From contig NC_080563.1 of the NCBI RefSeq assembly GCF_030253575.1, positions 12,295,001 to 12,359,000 of the forward strand: 64,000 bases of DNA. The letters run 5' to 3'. This document shows positions 1-9,977 of this stretch, piece by piece. The notes below the pieces were generated by a model. The model was not told the DNA's origin, ran no database searches, and worked only from the letters and a program-made list of their open reading frames with translations. A program made the position numbers and the translations under genes. This stretch comes from Rhododendron vialii (Eukaryota > Streptophyta > Magnoliopsida > Ericales > Ericaceae). Each line of letters begins with the position of its first letter. Position 1 is the first letter of the stretch.

Positions 1-203
1 TGTCATACAAGCACAAAGTCTTGTTAATTGGTTGTTGGACTAGATTTATTCACTTCAATATATCAGGTTTTTATTCCTGTAGACAGTAATTTTTTCCAGT
101 CACTGTTGGGTTATAAAACTTCTTTGGTTACCTTGCATGGACACGGGAACATCATGACTACATAGTTTTTCTCGTGCTCAATATACTGTATTCATATATA
201 CAG

Positions 204-2466
204 GTAGCCGTTGCTCTTTCTCATGCTGCAATTTTAGAAGAGTCTATAAGGGCCCGCGATCAGCTCATGGAGCAGAATGTTGCTCTAGATTTGGCTCAAC
301 AAGAAGCAGAGCTGGCTATCCATGCTCACAATGATTTCCTCGCTGTCATGAACCATGAAATGAGGATACCCATGCATGCAATCATCTCCTTATCTTCACT
401 TCTTTTGGAAACAGAACTAACTCCAGATCAAAGGGTTATGATAGAGACTATACTCAAGAGTAGCAACCTGCTTGCAACCCTTATTAACGATGTGTTAGAT
501 CTTTCTAGGCTTGAAGATGGTAGCCTAAAATTAGATGCTGGGGTGTTCAATCTTCATGAAGTTTTCAGACAGGTACTTGACTTCCCCTAGTTACTTTGCA
601 ATTATGTGTCATTTAGCAAGAACTGACAGGTTAACCTGAATATCTATGACACTGCTAAATATTGTTGGCTTTTGTTTTGTTTTTATAGGCCATCAATTTG
701 ATAAAGCCTATTGCATCTGTAAAGAAGTTATCCTTGACACTTATTTTGGCCCCAGATTTACCTGTATATGCTATGGGTGATGAGAAACGAGTGATACAAA
801 CAATCATAAATATCGTGGGTAATGCTGTGAAGTTCATAAAGAAGGGTTATGTCTCAGTTGTGGCTTCGATTGCAAAACAAGAGTCTTTGAGAGACTGGCG
901 AGCTCCTGAGTTTTATTCTGTGTCAAGTGATGGCTACTTCTTCTTAAGAGTGCAGGTTGAGTTCTCTCCTCTTTCACTGGCTAAATTTCAAGTATCTTTT
1001 CAAGGGATGATATGGCAATATAAATTGGCCTTCCTTGAAGTGCAACCATTTATTGTGCAAACTCAAGCATTTTGATTGGAGATTGCAAGGCTGACCTTTG
1101 GACTTGTTTAATGTGGTATGAAGTTTGGCAATGAACTACAGAAAGGAAGACACTACAAAAGTAAAACCGAATTTCATATTTCCTGCATCTTGAACTCCAT
1201 TATGCGGTGGACGTCGATGCGGCTGAATAAGGGAGATGTGTTCCGGGATGTGAGTTTTTTTTTCTATTTTCTGTGTTTTCTACTGGCGGGTCTCCCCATC
1301 CGGTTTCTGTACCAGTCTGGGTGTTCCAGATCTAGTCGGTGATGGTGGTGGGCAAATAACTCGGCGCCTATTGAGGAATGGTCCGATGTTGGTGGTCTTT
1401 GTGTCTTTGGTTGTCTGTTTTAGGGCTGGTGGGTTTCGGTGGTGTTGTTGGGGTTGGTGGTGATCCGGTGGTGTTTCTTTTGGGCTGCGCAGCAGTTTCG
1501 GCTGGAAGATGACTGGTCTTCGGTCGCCGTGGTCTGGTGGTGTTCAATGCTCATCTTGTTCAGGCCGGTGCCCCGTGTGGTTTGTCCATGAGACCTGTTA
1601 AATTTTAGTTGATTTGTTGTTTTGCCTTCAGATTTCAGCGATGCTTATTTGTTTAGGGTTTGAGCTGTGAATATCTTTAGATCCTCTGTTATCTAAACCG
1701 AGATTGGCTCTTATGTACCGGCATTATCGCGAGGCCTGCTTCGGCAGTAGGTGCTTGAGATCGACGTTTAGGTTACTTTGGTTCTTTCCTATATTTGTTC
1801 TGGAATCTGTTTGCGCGATGGGCTTGTGTTGAATGAATGACTCTTTTCAAAAAAAAAAAAAAAAACTCCATTATCGGGCTTTACTCTGTCGACTCCATAT
1901 CTTTTAGCTGTTACTGGTGGGGAATTAGAACTCTTCACTAGGTAGTTTCTTTTGCAGGTTAAGGATTCTGGTTGCGATATTCTCCCACAAGATATTGCTC
2001 TCTATTTTACTAAATTTGCTCAGTCTCAAAGTGGATCAAACCGAAATAATAATGGGGCTGGTCTTGGGCTCGCCATTTGCGAACGGTATATACTCGAGTC
2101 TAGATTAGTAATTCCGTCATAGGATATGCATCAGAATGACTGATCGCAGTCATCATGATGTCTTAAATTCAATTAGATTGTCTGACTCAGTTTTCGTGAC
2201 ATTTTTGAAACGATGGAATCAGGTTTATAAATCTAATGGGGGGTCACATTTGGACTGAAAGCGAGGGATTGGACAAGGGTACAACAGTTTCATTCCTTGC
2301 TAAACTTGGAATCTCCAACGATCCCAATGAATCAACAATGCTGGAGGTTGCAGTTGCCGGTAGAACGGATCAAGGGAGCGCAGATTGCATTGGACGTAAC
2401 CTATTTGCTAAAGAACTCCATCGTTATCAGAGGAGTCTTTATACTCAAACTAGGTTGACTTTGTAG
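204..2466 (+). CDS. ERS1: Ethylene receptor, subfamily I, ERS1-type (3' part only)
   Basis: Four exons carry the histidine-kinase half of an ethylene receptor: 204-572, 689-955, 1958-2085 and 2223-2466. All junctions are GT-AG and the phases fit. Bases 1-203 are intron; the membrane ethylene-binding and GAF parts lie outside the window. Visible in order are [14 protein letters not shown], the H-box around [13 protein letters not shown] (phospho-accepting His), [24 protein letters not shown], the N-box [10 protein letters not shown]1-box DSGCDI, FTKFAQ and G2-box GAGLGLAI. The protein ends about 60 residues after the last kinase exon begins, with no receiver domain, which separates ERS1 from ETR1. 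In the family, these ER-membrane receptors repress ethylene signalling through CTR1 until ethylene binds. Two odd residues are visible: Ile for the usual Thr after HEMR, and Asp for the second Gly of G1. Exon 3 follows an intron enlarged by a retro-insertion. Confidence 0.93.
1204..1863 (+). mobile_element. Poly(A)-tailed non-LTR retro-insertion in an ERS1 intron
   Basis: This 660-bp insert ends in about 17 A and is bounded by an 11-bp target-site duplication, AACTCCATTAT, at 1193-1203 and 1864-1874. It carries no open reading frame of note. The 3' end reads TCTTTTC followed by A, like the retro-insertion at 35605-36375. It is probably a 5'-truncated LINE or a LINE-mobilised transcript. It lies between ERS1 exons at 689-955 and 1958-2085, in the gene's own orientation. 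Confidence 0.8.
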
Positions 2467-3315
2467 CATCATTTGTCTTGCGTGTTTCAAGGCGGAACTG
2501 ATCAGAAGCCAAGAAGTCATTCCCTGAGATCGGTAGAACCAAGTTTTCAGTGACATTTTATGCACTGGTGTAGGATATATGGCTGGCAAACCCACCCTAT
2601 ACTATCCTAAAGAGCTACGCTTGCATCTCTACTTCGTTCTGATATCTTTCAGTATTCACTTAAACGTAATCATTAATTTCTACGCTCAACAAGACGAAAA
2701 GAACGAAAGGCCTAGTAGTGCTTTAACTGTAGTTTACACATCTCATCTTTCATATGTATGACCTTTCTTGAATGAAAGATCAATTTGGCTTTTACCAAAT
2801 ACTTTCCAACCTGTTTCTAACTGTAATAGTTATCATAGGGTAACTTATATATTTTGACAGGTTTATTTGATTTCTTAAACCGCTTTTTGACAGAGCAACT
2901 AATTAAAGTCCTAAAGGAAGACCATCTACTCTTCAAGACACTTGTGGAATTTCCAAAACATTAGCACAACCATGCCCATTAGTCATATAGCTTCTCATCT
3001 AGACGGGTGCTTGAATCGAAAACTAAATTATATGTTCATAGTTATGTATATGTATCCTGATTGAGAGCACAAACAGAAGGAACTCTATTTCATCGTTCCT
3101 TGACACATACCGGTACCTATTACAACAACGAAAATAGAAATTCCTGCATCTACTAAAAACTGACAAAATACTCTAAAACAATACAAATGGACCGCGATGA
3201 ACAAGGCAACAACACCCTGCCTGCCAATAAAATGATTTCAAAAGAAAAATAAATGAGCCTAAAATAATGATCTTGATACACAAAATACGCAAGAAAATCC
3301 GAAACCCAGTTGAAT
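2467..3315. other. Intergenic gap between convergent ERS1 and INP1-like genes
   Basis: The stretch holds the 3' flanks of two convergent genes. It is AT-rich; I see no coding similarity, RNA gene or element with defined ends. Confidence 0.6.
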
Positions 3316-4222
3316 TCACGAGTTGATAACCATTTTGCACCGCTCGAACTGCCCTAACAACTCGTGATCCCGAAGCCCCACGACGAACTGAGCCAACCCT
3401 TCAAGGAACAGAGCGGCCTGGTAAACACTGGTGGCACCCATGATATCCGACAGGACGCTCCTCCTCAACCTGTTGGCGTCCAAGAAAACCCCCGTCATCT
3501 CATCCATCTCCGCCTCCAAGGCCTCCTCGATCCCACCCTTGGCCCCCTCCTCCCTCTCGCTCCTCCCCCACTCCGCCCCAACCCTCTCCACAAACCCCTT
3601 CTGCGCGTCCCGAAACCGGGCCGAGATTGCGGGCACCATCAGCCTCAACCCGCACTCAATCTGCTCGACCCGGCTCGTTAACCCCGTGGACGGACTCCCC
3701 CACGCCGTCACCACGTTCCAATCCCTCCCAGACAAACCAAGATCCAATCTCTCTCCGCTTTCTTTGAGGTCAAAATCGTCGTTGTCGTTGAGGAAGGAGC
3801 GGAGGAGGTTGGTGAAGAGGTAGGGGTGGAGGTCGCCGAGCCAGAGGAAGGGTGACTCGAGGGGGTTGCGGTGGTCGGGGTAGAGGAGCTGGGCGACGTC
3901 GTTGTGGGAGGATGCGGCGAGGTCGAGGGCGGCGTAGTAGGACTGGAAGTGGGTGTGGACGGTGTCGACGTGGGTGGGGAGGAGGTGGTGTGGGGAGTTG
4001 GAGGACATGGATTGGCGGAGGACGGGGAGGAGGGTGGTCCTGAGGGTCACGATCCACTCGGCGTAGAAGTTCTTGAACGGGCGGATGGTCTTCTTGCGGC
4101 CGAAGAGAGCTGCGAAACAAAAGATGAAAGCAGTTAGGTTGAATTATGCCGCTACGCCTGTTAAAAACGCAAATAAAACTAGTGCTTGTGTTCATGATAT
4201 ACTTACACACTGCTTTCAACAT
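3316..4222 (-). CDS. INP1: INP1-like DOG1-domain protein (pollen aperture factor)
   Basis: Two exons encode 269 aa: a 16-nt first exon at 4207-4222 (MLKAV plus one base) and 3316-4109. The donor is GTAAGT and the acceptor TTTCGCAG. The joined start reads MLKAVSLFGRKKTIRPFK, then FYAEWIVTLRTTLLPVLRQS, then a stretch with HVDTVHTHFQSYYAALDLAA and LWLGDLHPYLFTNLLRSFL. This matches the INAPERTURATE POLLEN1 group of DOG1-domain proteins, which are single-domain relatives of the TGA-factor C-terminus without bZIP. In Arabidopsis, INP1 marks plasma-membrane domains that become pollen apertures. A Glu-rich stretch lies near residues 190-210 and is poor in known motifs. The next gene upstream is a GT47 glycosyltransferase, also a neighbour of INP1 in Arabidopsis by my recollection. 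An alternative is another DOG1-family member. Confidence 0.85.
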
Positions 4223-4293
4223 CTTGGGAAGATTTGTGATTCTGGGACAGCGGGACGGGTTGGTTCTTGGGTTTCTTGATGGGTCTCTTCGTT

Positions 4294-4297
<4 letters not shown>

Positions 4298-4330
<33 letters not shown>

Positions 4331-4349
4331 GGGGGGGCGGGGGGGGGGG
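4298..4349. repeat. GA microsatellite followed by long G runs upstream of INP1-like gene
   Basis: A (GA)n tract at 4298-4324 is followed by G10-C-G11 at 4328-4349, about 75-130 bp upstream of the INP1-like start codon. On the coding strand it is a CT tract preceded by C runs, so it could lie in the 5' leader. A TATA-like TTTATAA lies just upstream on the minus strand near 4376-4386. Confidence 0.85.
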
Positions 4350-4392
4350 AAATGGAAGGTTTTAAACGGGAAGTCAGTTATAAAGGCGGAGT

Positions 4393-4652
4393 CTTGTGAG
4401 TGAAGCCCAAGACACAGCAGGCAGCTGTGAGGCTTATGTGGCCCATATCGAGCCCATTAATGTAACAGGAATCGTAATTCTCCCAGTGGACCGTCTAATG
4501 TTGTTTTATGAACAGTTTTACACTTGTGAGTGAAGCCCAAGACACAGCAGGCAGCTGTGAGGCTTATGTGGCCCATATCGAGCCCATTAATGTAACAGGA
4601 ATCGTAATTCTCCCAGTGGACCGTCTAATGTTGTTTTATGAACAGTTTTACA
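4393..4652. repeat. Perfect 130-bp tandem duplication
   Basis: Two back-to-back 130-bp copies, 4393-4522 and 4523-4652, look identical base for base. Each begins CTTGTGAGTGAAGCCC and ends ACAGTTTTACA. They lie about 170 bp upstream of the INP1-like start codon. Identity implies a recent event, or an assembly artefact. Confidence 0.92.
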
Positions 4653-4663
4653 TTTGTCTTTTT

Positions 4664-4795
4664 GGGAAAATGACGGTTCAGGACGTGTTTTGACAATTAA
4701 TATCCGTCAAGAACAAGTTAAGAACATTTGTTAATGCTGAAAATGTCATTGACGGGTATTAATTATCAAAACATGTCTTTAGCCGTCATTGTTCC
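4664..4795. mobile_element. Short inverted-repeat MITE, family B copy 1
   Basis: About 130 bp with long inverted ends, starting GGGAAAATGACGG and closing CCGTCATTGTTCC, with ATTAAT(A/T)(T/C)CCGTCAA-type arms. It matches copies at 60582-60712 and 61263-61394, which have 9-bp target duplications. The duplication is not clear here, so the right end may have decayed. Confidence 0.7.
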
Positions 4796-5164
4796 TTTTC
4801 TTTTCATGTACTATTCCAGGCCTCGCTCAGGATGCAATCCTAGTAATGACATGTTTAAGTATTATTAATGGCTATTTCCATTTTTACTCTTTCCTTTCAT
4901 AGAGAGTACAATTTATTAAACTTTATGGTTGATTTTTATGCATCTATATTGGTGCGTGTCGATGTACTCACATACGTTCGACTTAGGATGTTAATAAGAA
5001 AGAATTAGACAACAATTTCTTTACTCCCAAAAAATCAGACAAGAATTACAAAAAGAGAAATTTACTTGAGTATTGAGGGGACTAAATTTAATTCATTATA
5101 TTTTTAGAAATTAGTTAATAAATTTTATATTCTACTACTAAGTAATTAATTTGTATATAAGAAA

Positions 5165-5275
5165 TCAATTCGAGACTAAACCTTTCACGTAGGTTAAAGA
5201 GTCGAACCCTTGGCCTACCTACTAAAGCGCGAGGGCTCTAACTAACAGAATTAGCATCATTGGTTATAGAGATAT
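5165..5275 (-). repeat. Possible tRNA-derived SINE fragment
   Basis: Read on the minus strand, GTTAGTTAGAGCCC and, downstream, GGGTTCGACTC resemble pol III A and B boxes at about the right spacing. No tRNA cloverleaf or tail is clear. Confidence 0.3.
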
Positions 5276-5280
5276 CATTA

Positions 5281-5737
5281 GAGCATCCACAATGTAATAA
5301 TCAAAACTAAAAGGTTGCTAAAGTTAGCAATGTTTGCTCAAAAAAGTGCTCACATTGTAATAACCAAACTTAGCAACCTCTTAGCAACTCATCAAATTTT
5401 GACCTTTGAATAATCAAACTTAACAACTTTTACCAATAACCAAAACTCAATAACCAAACCCAATAACCAAATTCAAAACTAAAAAATTAAAAAACACCTC
5501 ACATTAGAATCGTTTCATCGAGACGAATAAATTGGTGTGGTCGGGTGCGTGATTGGAACTCGTTTGCAATTGGACATAGATGCATTGCGTATTGTGGGGG
5601 GTTTTTCTTATAGGGATACAAAAATAACCAATGTAGAGATCAAGTTTGTTAGGTTTGATTATGAACTAAATGGATAATCAAATGCTGACGTGACACATTT
5701 TGGTTATCGATTTTGATTATTCCCATTGCGGATGCTC
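5281..5737. mobile_element. MITE, family A copy 1 (TTA target duplication)
   Basis: 457 bp bounded by TTA at 5278-5280 and 5738-5740. The ends are GAGCATCCACAATG and, inverted, CATTGCGGATGCTC. The inside is rich in ATAACCAAA motifs and lacks an open reading frame. A TWA duplication fits PIF/Harbinger-like elements. It is nearly the same length as, and inverted relative to, 28144-28601. Confidence 0.85.
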
Positions 5738-5774
5738 TTAGAAACTTACAAATTTGACAAGACAGAGCATGTAA

Positions 5775-6372
5775 GAGCATCCACAGTGTAATCAAAATCA
5801 AAAGTTTACTAAGCTTAGCAACTTTTGCTTAAAAAAGAGTTCACATTGGAATAACCAAACTTAACAACCTTTTAGCAACTCATCAAATTTTGGTCCTTGG
5901 ATAATCAAAACTAATAACTTTTTGCCAATAATCAAATTTAGTTATCTCCACATTTCCTCAATCAAGTACACTATCATTACACAAAAACTTTATCTCTCTT
6001 CCATTTTCAACATATTTCTAAGAGAATACTTTTAAAAACAGTTTTTATTTTTATGCAAAATAGTTTATTTCAAAACAATTTTTTTAACTTTTTCCCAAAA
6101 ATTCTTTTTTTTTTTAAATCAAAAATTTTCAAAAAACGATTTTCCCTTTTTCTAATAACCGATTTTTATTAGTTTGAAAACCATTTTAAAAAAATTGTTT
6201 TCTACGTCACAATTTCTAGATTTTTATAAGTTGAAAAAGCGATGTGACAAGTTTTGGTTATTCAATTTTGATTGTACTATTATGAACATCTACATCGTTA
6301 ACTTTAGCAACCCTTTAAATGGATAACCAAAAGATGATGTGATAACTTTTGATTATTCCACTGTGGATACTC
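5775..6372. mobile_element. MITE, family A copy 2 (TAA target duplication)
   Basis: 598 bp bounded by TAA at 5772-5774 and 6373-6375, with ends GAGCATCCACAGTG and CACTGTGGATACTC. The left half follows copy 1; the middle is a diverged T/A-rich stretch. It sits only 35 bp from copy 1. Confidence 0.8.
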
Positions 6373-6375
6373 TAA

Positions 6376-7737
6376 GGTATTTTTGAATCAGCTAAAAAAA
6401 AAATGCATAATTTTTTACCTAAAAAAAAAATGCATAATTTTCATAATGAAAAAATCCGATTCCGAAGCCCGCCGGAGTACATTTTTGTATCCAAGAGATT
6501 TTGGCACATGCCCTCTGTCAAGCTAGTCCGTGTGTGTGTGTTTTTGTACTGTTTTCTTATATATATTATCTGTATTTTCTGCTTGGTCGAAAAGAAGAAG
6601 TGTGTGCAATCAGGTATGGGTACGTGGCCAGAGAGGTTATTGGCCCATTTTAGGTGCTCTGCTTCTGAGGGTAACCTGTTTATTACCCAGAAAGTGAGGT
6701 GATATCAATGAGCCTACTGGTTTTAGCGGGTATTTATTTAGATCACTGTAAGGCCGTGCCAAGCTTTCTCCTTGTAGTAATAAATGGGAACATGATCCTT
6801 CCCCGGTTCCTTCACTGAAACGACGCGGCCAGAATATACGTAACGAAACATGGGAATTACGTACACTCCTGTCACATTCTAATTCTTAAGAACTCTTAAT
6901 CTCATATTACCATGAGATAGTGGATAGATCGGATTCCTTCTCTATTCACGAAAATACTTACTCTTGATTGAGAGATAAGGAATCATACTACCATTCAAAC
7001 TCTAGCCTAATATAATAAGAATGTCAAAATTTCGAAATCTCTTTCTCATTCCTCGATAAAATATTTGTAAATACAGCCTTAAAGTTTATTTATAGGGACC
7101 GGAGAGGATCTTGATCCTAATAAATTATGTTTTTGCCTACTCTAAACAATGAATGGCTACCTAAAAAAAGAAAAAAAAAAAAGAAAGAGATGGCTCCCCA
7201 TAATATGGTTGCCAAAGATTTTTGCGTACACATGTCAAATAATGTCATTTTAGTAAAGGTGAGGAAGGATCCTTAAAAGTTACTAGTAAAGGTGACCAAA
7301 TAATTTATTTTTTTAAGTTGATATCATTATTAATAATTTTTGTAGTCACAACACCTTCATCACGTATAATGCATAAGTGTGTAGAACGATTGCAAGAGAA
7401 CTGTATGTTAATTAATTCGAAAAATTAAACTAAGTTCATCGAAAATGGTAACCATTTCGTCAAAAATCAAAATACGCCTTCTGTTCATGGAAAAAATACA
7501 AGGCCCAACTATTTTTTTTGGCAAACATAAAGCTATCCGATTAATAAGTGGTTGACATTCAGCTTGAATTATTTTCGGACATATTTATTCCACGAGATCT
7601 TAAACTACACCAACGAAACCGCAACGTTACTGCCTAAAGTTGCAAATCACCGCCGCATTGGGTGGGGCAATCAAGACCCTGAAGAAGATCTTCACCCCAC
7701 CGACATCGACCACCATACCCAAGAAAAGTTTTAACCG

Positions 7738-7740
<3 letters not shown>
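6376..7740. other. Intergenic sequence, no gene seen
   Basis: AT-rich DNA upstream of the GT47 gene. Short open frames here show no recognisable similarity. Confidence 0.55.

Positions 7741-7743
<3 letters not shown>

Positions 7744-7781
<38 letters not shown>
7744..7781 (+). repeat. CT microsatellite in the GT47 5' leader region
   Basis: About 19 CT units lie 270 bp upstream of the start codon, inside a C/T-rich stretch typical of plant 5' leaders. Confidence 0.9.
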
Positions 7782-7783
<2 letters not shown>

Positions 7784-8051
7784 AATTACTCTGAACTTTT
7801 CAACCCCATTTTCCTCCTCTCTTTCCAAATCTCTCCCCACAAAACGCTACTGTCTGTTTGTTCAGTAGAACTACCGAACAAACATATGCTACGTACGACA
7901 CAGCACACGTATTGTATTGCCCCCATCACAGAAAAATCCAAAATCCACCACTGTAATAGGAGTAATAATGAAACAAATCAAACCACCAACCCCCTCCCCT
8001 CTCTCACTCCTCCCTGGGCTCCCCCCTTCCTCTCTCTCCCCCCTTCCCCAA

Positions 8052-9377
8052 ATGGCCATCAAATCCATCATCCGCACTCTCTCCTTCATCTTCTTCTTCG
8101 CCCTCGTAAACTCCCAGCAATATACCGATCCCGAATGCGCCGGCCGCCGGATCCACATCCGCGACCTCCCCCCACAATTCAACCTCGACCTCCTCTCCAA
8201 CTGCTCCCACTACCCTCTCTCCGACGACTTCTGCCCCTACCTCCCCAACCACGGCCTCGGCCACAAGACCCACAACCAGACCCGCTCCTGGTTCCGCACC
8301 GACCCCTTCATGCTCGAGCTCATCTTCCACCGCCGCATGCTCGACTACCCCTGCCTCACCCCCGACCCCCGCCGCGCCGACGCCGTCTTCCTCCCTTACT
8401 ACGCCGGCCTCGATTCCCTCCGCTACCTCTACGACCCCAACCACTACAACTCCAGCTTCCAACACGGCCTCAACCTCTTCCGATTCCTCAAGCACCGGGA
8501 TTCCCCCGGAATCTGGGAGCGCAACCGCGGCCACGACCACTTCTTCGTCGCCTCCCGCCCCGCCTGGGACCTGTCCCAGCCCTTGACAAACGACCCCCCC
8601 GTGTGGGGCACCTCCCTCCTCGAACTGCCCGAGTTCTACAACGTCACCGTTTTGACGTTCGAATCTAGAGCCTACCCGTGGCAGGAGGTCGCCATTCCCT
8701 ACCCGACGTCGTTCCACCCGCCGAACACCGCTTTGCTGGAGTCGTGGGTGGGACGGGTCCGCCGGTCGAGGCGGACCACGCTGATGCTGTTTGCCGGGGG
8801 AGGTGGGGTCTCCGCCTCTCCCAACATACGGCGGAGCATTCGGATGGAGTGCGATAACGGCACTGGCGTCAATGGTGGTGATGGCGGTTCGTACTCGACA
8901 TTGTGCGAGTTTGTGGACTGTTCCAACGGGGTTTGCGAACACGATCCCATTAGGTTCATGAGGCCGATGCTGCAGGCCACTTTCTGCTTGCAGCCCCCGG
9001 GGGACACGCCAACCAGGCGGTCCACGTTCGACGGGATTCTGGCCGGGTGCATACCGGTGTTCTTCGAGGAGCAGTCGGCGAAGAAGCAGTACAGGTGGCA
9101 CTTGCCGGAGGAGCAGTACGGGGAGTTTTCGGTGTTCATACCGAAGGAGGATGTGGTCTTCAAAGGGCTGAGGATTTTGGATGCGTTGATGGGGATTCCG
9201 AGGGGTGAGGTTAGGAGGATGAGAGAGAAAGTGATCGAGTTGATACCGAGGGTTATGTACAGGAAGCATGGGAGCTCGTTGGGGTTGAGGAGTAAGAAAG
9301 ATGCATTTGATATTGCAGTTGAAGGTACTTTGGAGAGGATCAAATCTAGACTTCAAGAAGTTTCATCAGTACACTAA
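8052..9377 (+). CDS. GT47 exostosin-family xyloglucan galactosyltransferase-like protein (GT19-like)
   Basis: One intronless frame of 441 aa. I chose the ATG at 8052, although the frame is open from 7917, because it starts MAIKSIIRTLSFIFFFALVNS, a signal-anchor; the 45 residues before it are low-complexity Pro/Ser. The lumenal domain begins at CAGRRIHIRDLPPQFN. The exostosin signature is near residues 310-335 as FCLQPPGDTPTRRSTFDGIL and AGCIPVFF, followed by YRWHLPEEQYGEFSVFIPK. N-glycosylation sites include NCS, NQT, NSS, NVT and NGT. The family transfers sugars to cell-wall polysaccharides in the Golgi; MUR3 and XLT2 are xyloglucan galactosyltransferases. The sequence looks closest to the GT19/GT20 branch, whose acceptor I cannot infer. 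The first half is strikingly C-rich compared with the AT-rich surroundings. Confidence 0.92.
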   Translation: MAIKSIIRTLSFIFFFALVNSQQYTDPECAGRRIHIRDLPPQFNLDLLSNCSHYPLSDDFCPYLPNHGLGHKTHNQTRSWFRTDPFMLELIFHRRMLDYPCLTPDPRRADAVFLPYYAGLDSLRYLYDPNHYNSSFQHGLNLFRFLKHRDSPGIWERNRGHDHFFVASRPAWDLSQPLTNDPPVWGTSLLELPEFYNVTVLTFESRAYPWQEVAIPYPTSFHPPNTALLESWVGRVRRSRRTTLMLFAGGGGVSASPNIRRSIRMECDNGTGVNGGDGGSYSTLCEFVDCSNGVCEHDPIRFMRPMLQATFCLQPPGDTPTRRSTFDGILAGCIPVFFEEQSAKKQYRWHLPEEQYGEFSVFIPKEDVVFKGLRILDALMGIPRGEVRRMREKVIELIPRVMYRKHGSSLGLRSKKDAFDIAVEGTLERIKSRLQEVSSVH

Positions 9378-9977
9378 AAAACCTATATAGTCTTGTGTTT
9401 CTTTCTTCTTGTAAATCTACATGTGCCGTAAGTGTTTTGGTTATGCAATTATTCACCTATTTATTTCACCCCAGACGGTGTTAAAACCACTACATGTCTT
9501 GTATTCATTGAAAATAATGATTCATGCAATTTTGGGCAGTATTTTTTACGTGTCCTGTTTCTTGGAACCGGGGTTCCTTTAGTATAGAGATGCACTACAA
9601 GGGTGCAGGACACAATCTGAATTATTGATGGTTCGAGATATACGGCCCGGGTATTAGTGCACCCCTGTCGGGTTTTTTGTGCACCCCTGTGTTTCTCTTA
9701 TGGGGACAGAGTTGGCCTTCTTTTCTGCATACTCATCTGCTAAAGAAATGTAAAAGATGAAGTGTGATCAAGTACTGCAGGGAGAAAGAATGAACTTTAT
9801 TGATGGTTCGAAAAGTTTAAAGGTGACAAAACCTGAACAAGCAAAAGAAAGCTGAAGAAGATTGTGTTTTACAGCCTCGTAAATAACTGAACGACATTCA
9901 GAAACGGTAGACGGCGGCTGCAGCTTATACAAGCGACTCTAATTTTGTCTTCTGTAGTGAGTAGAGAAGGAAGGGTT
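9378..9977. other. Gap between convergent GT47 and KASIII genes
   Basis: Holds the 3' flanks of both genes. I see no further gene or element with defined ends. Confidence 0.6.

Noticed and set aside
3431..3823. Plus-strand frames opposite the INP1-like exon
   Set aside because: Low-complexity Pro/Ser translations produced by the antisense of a real coding exon.
8004..9356. Long minus-strand open frame across the GT47 gene
   Set aside because: It is an antisense by-product of GC-rich codon use in the real gene and shows no domain.
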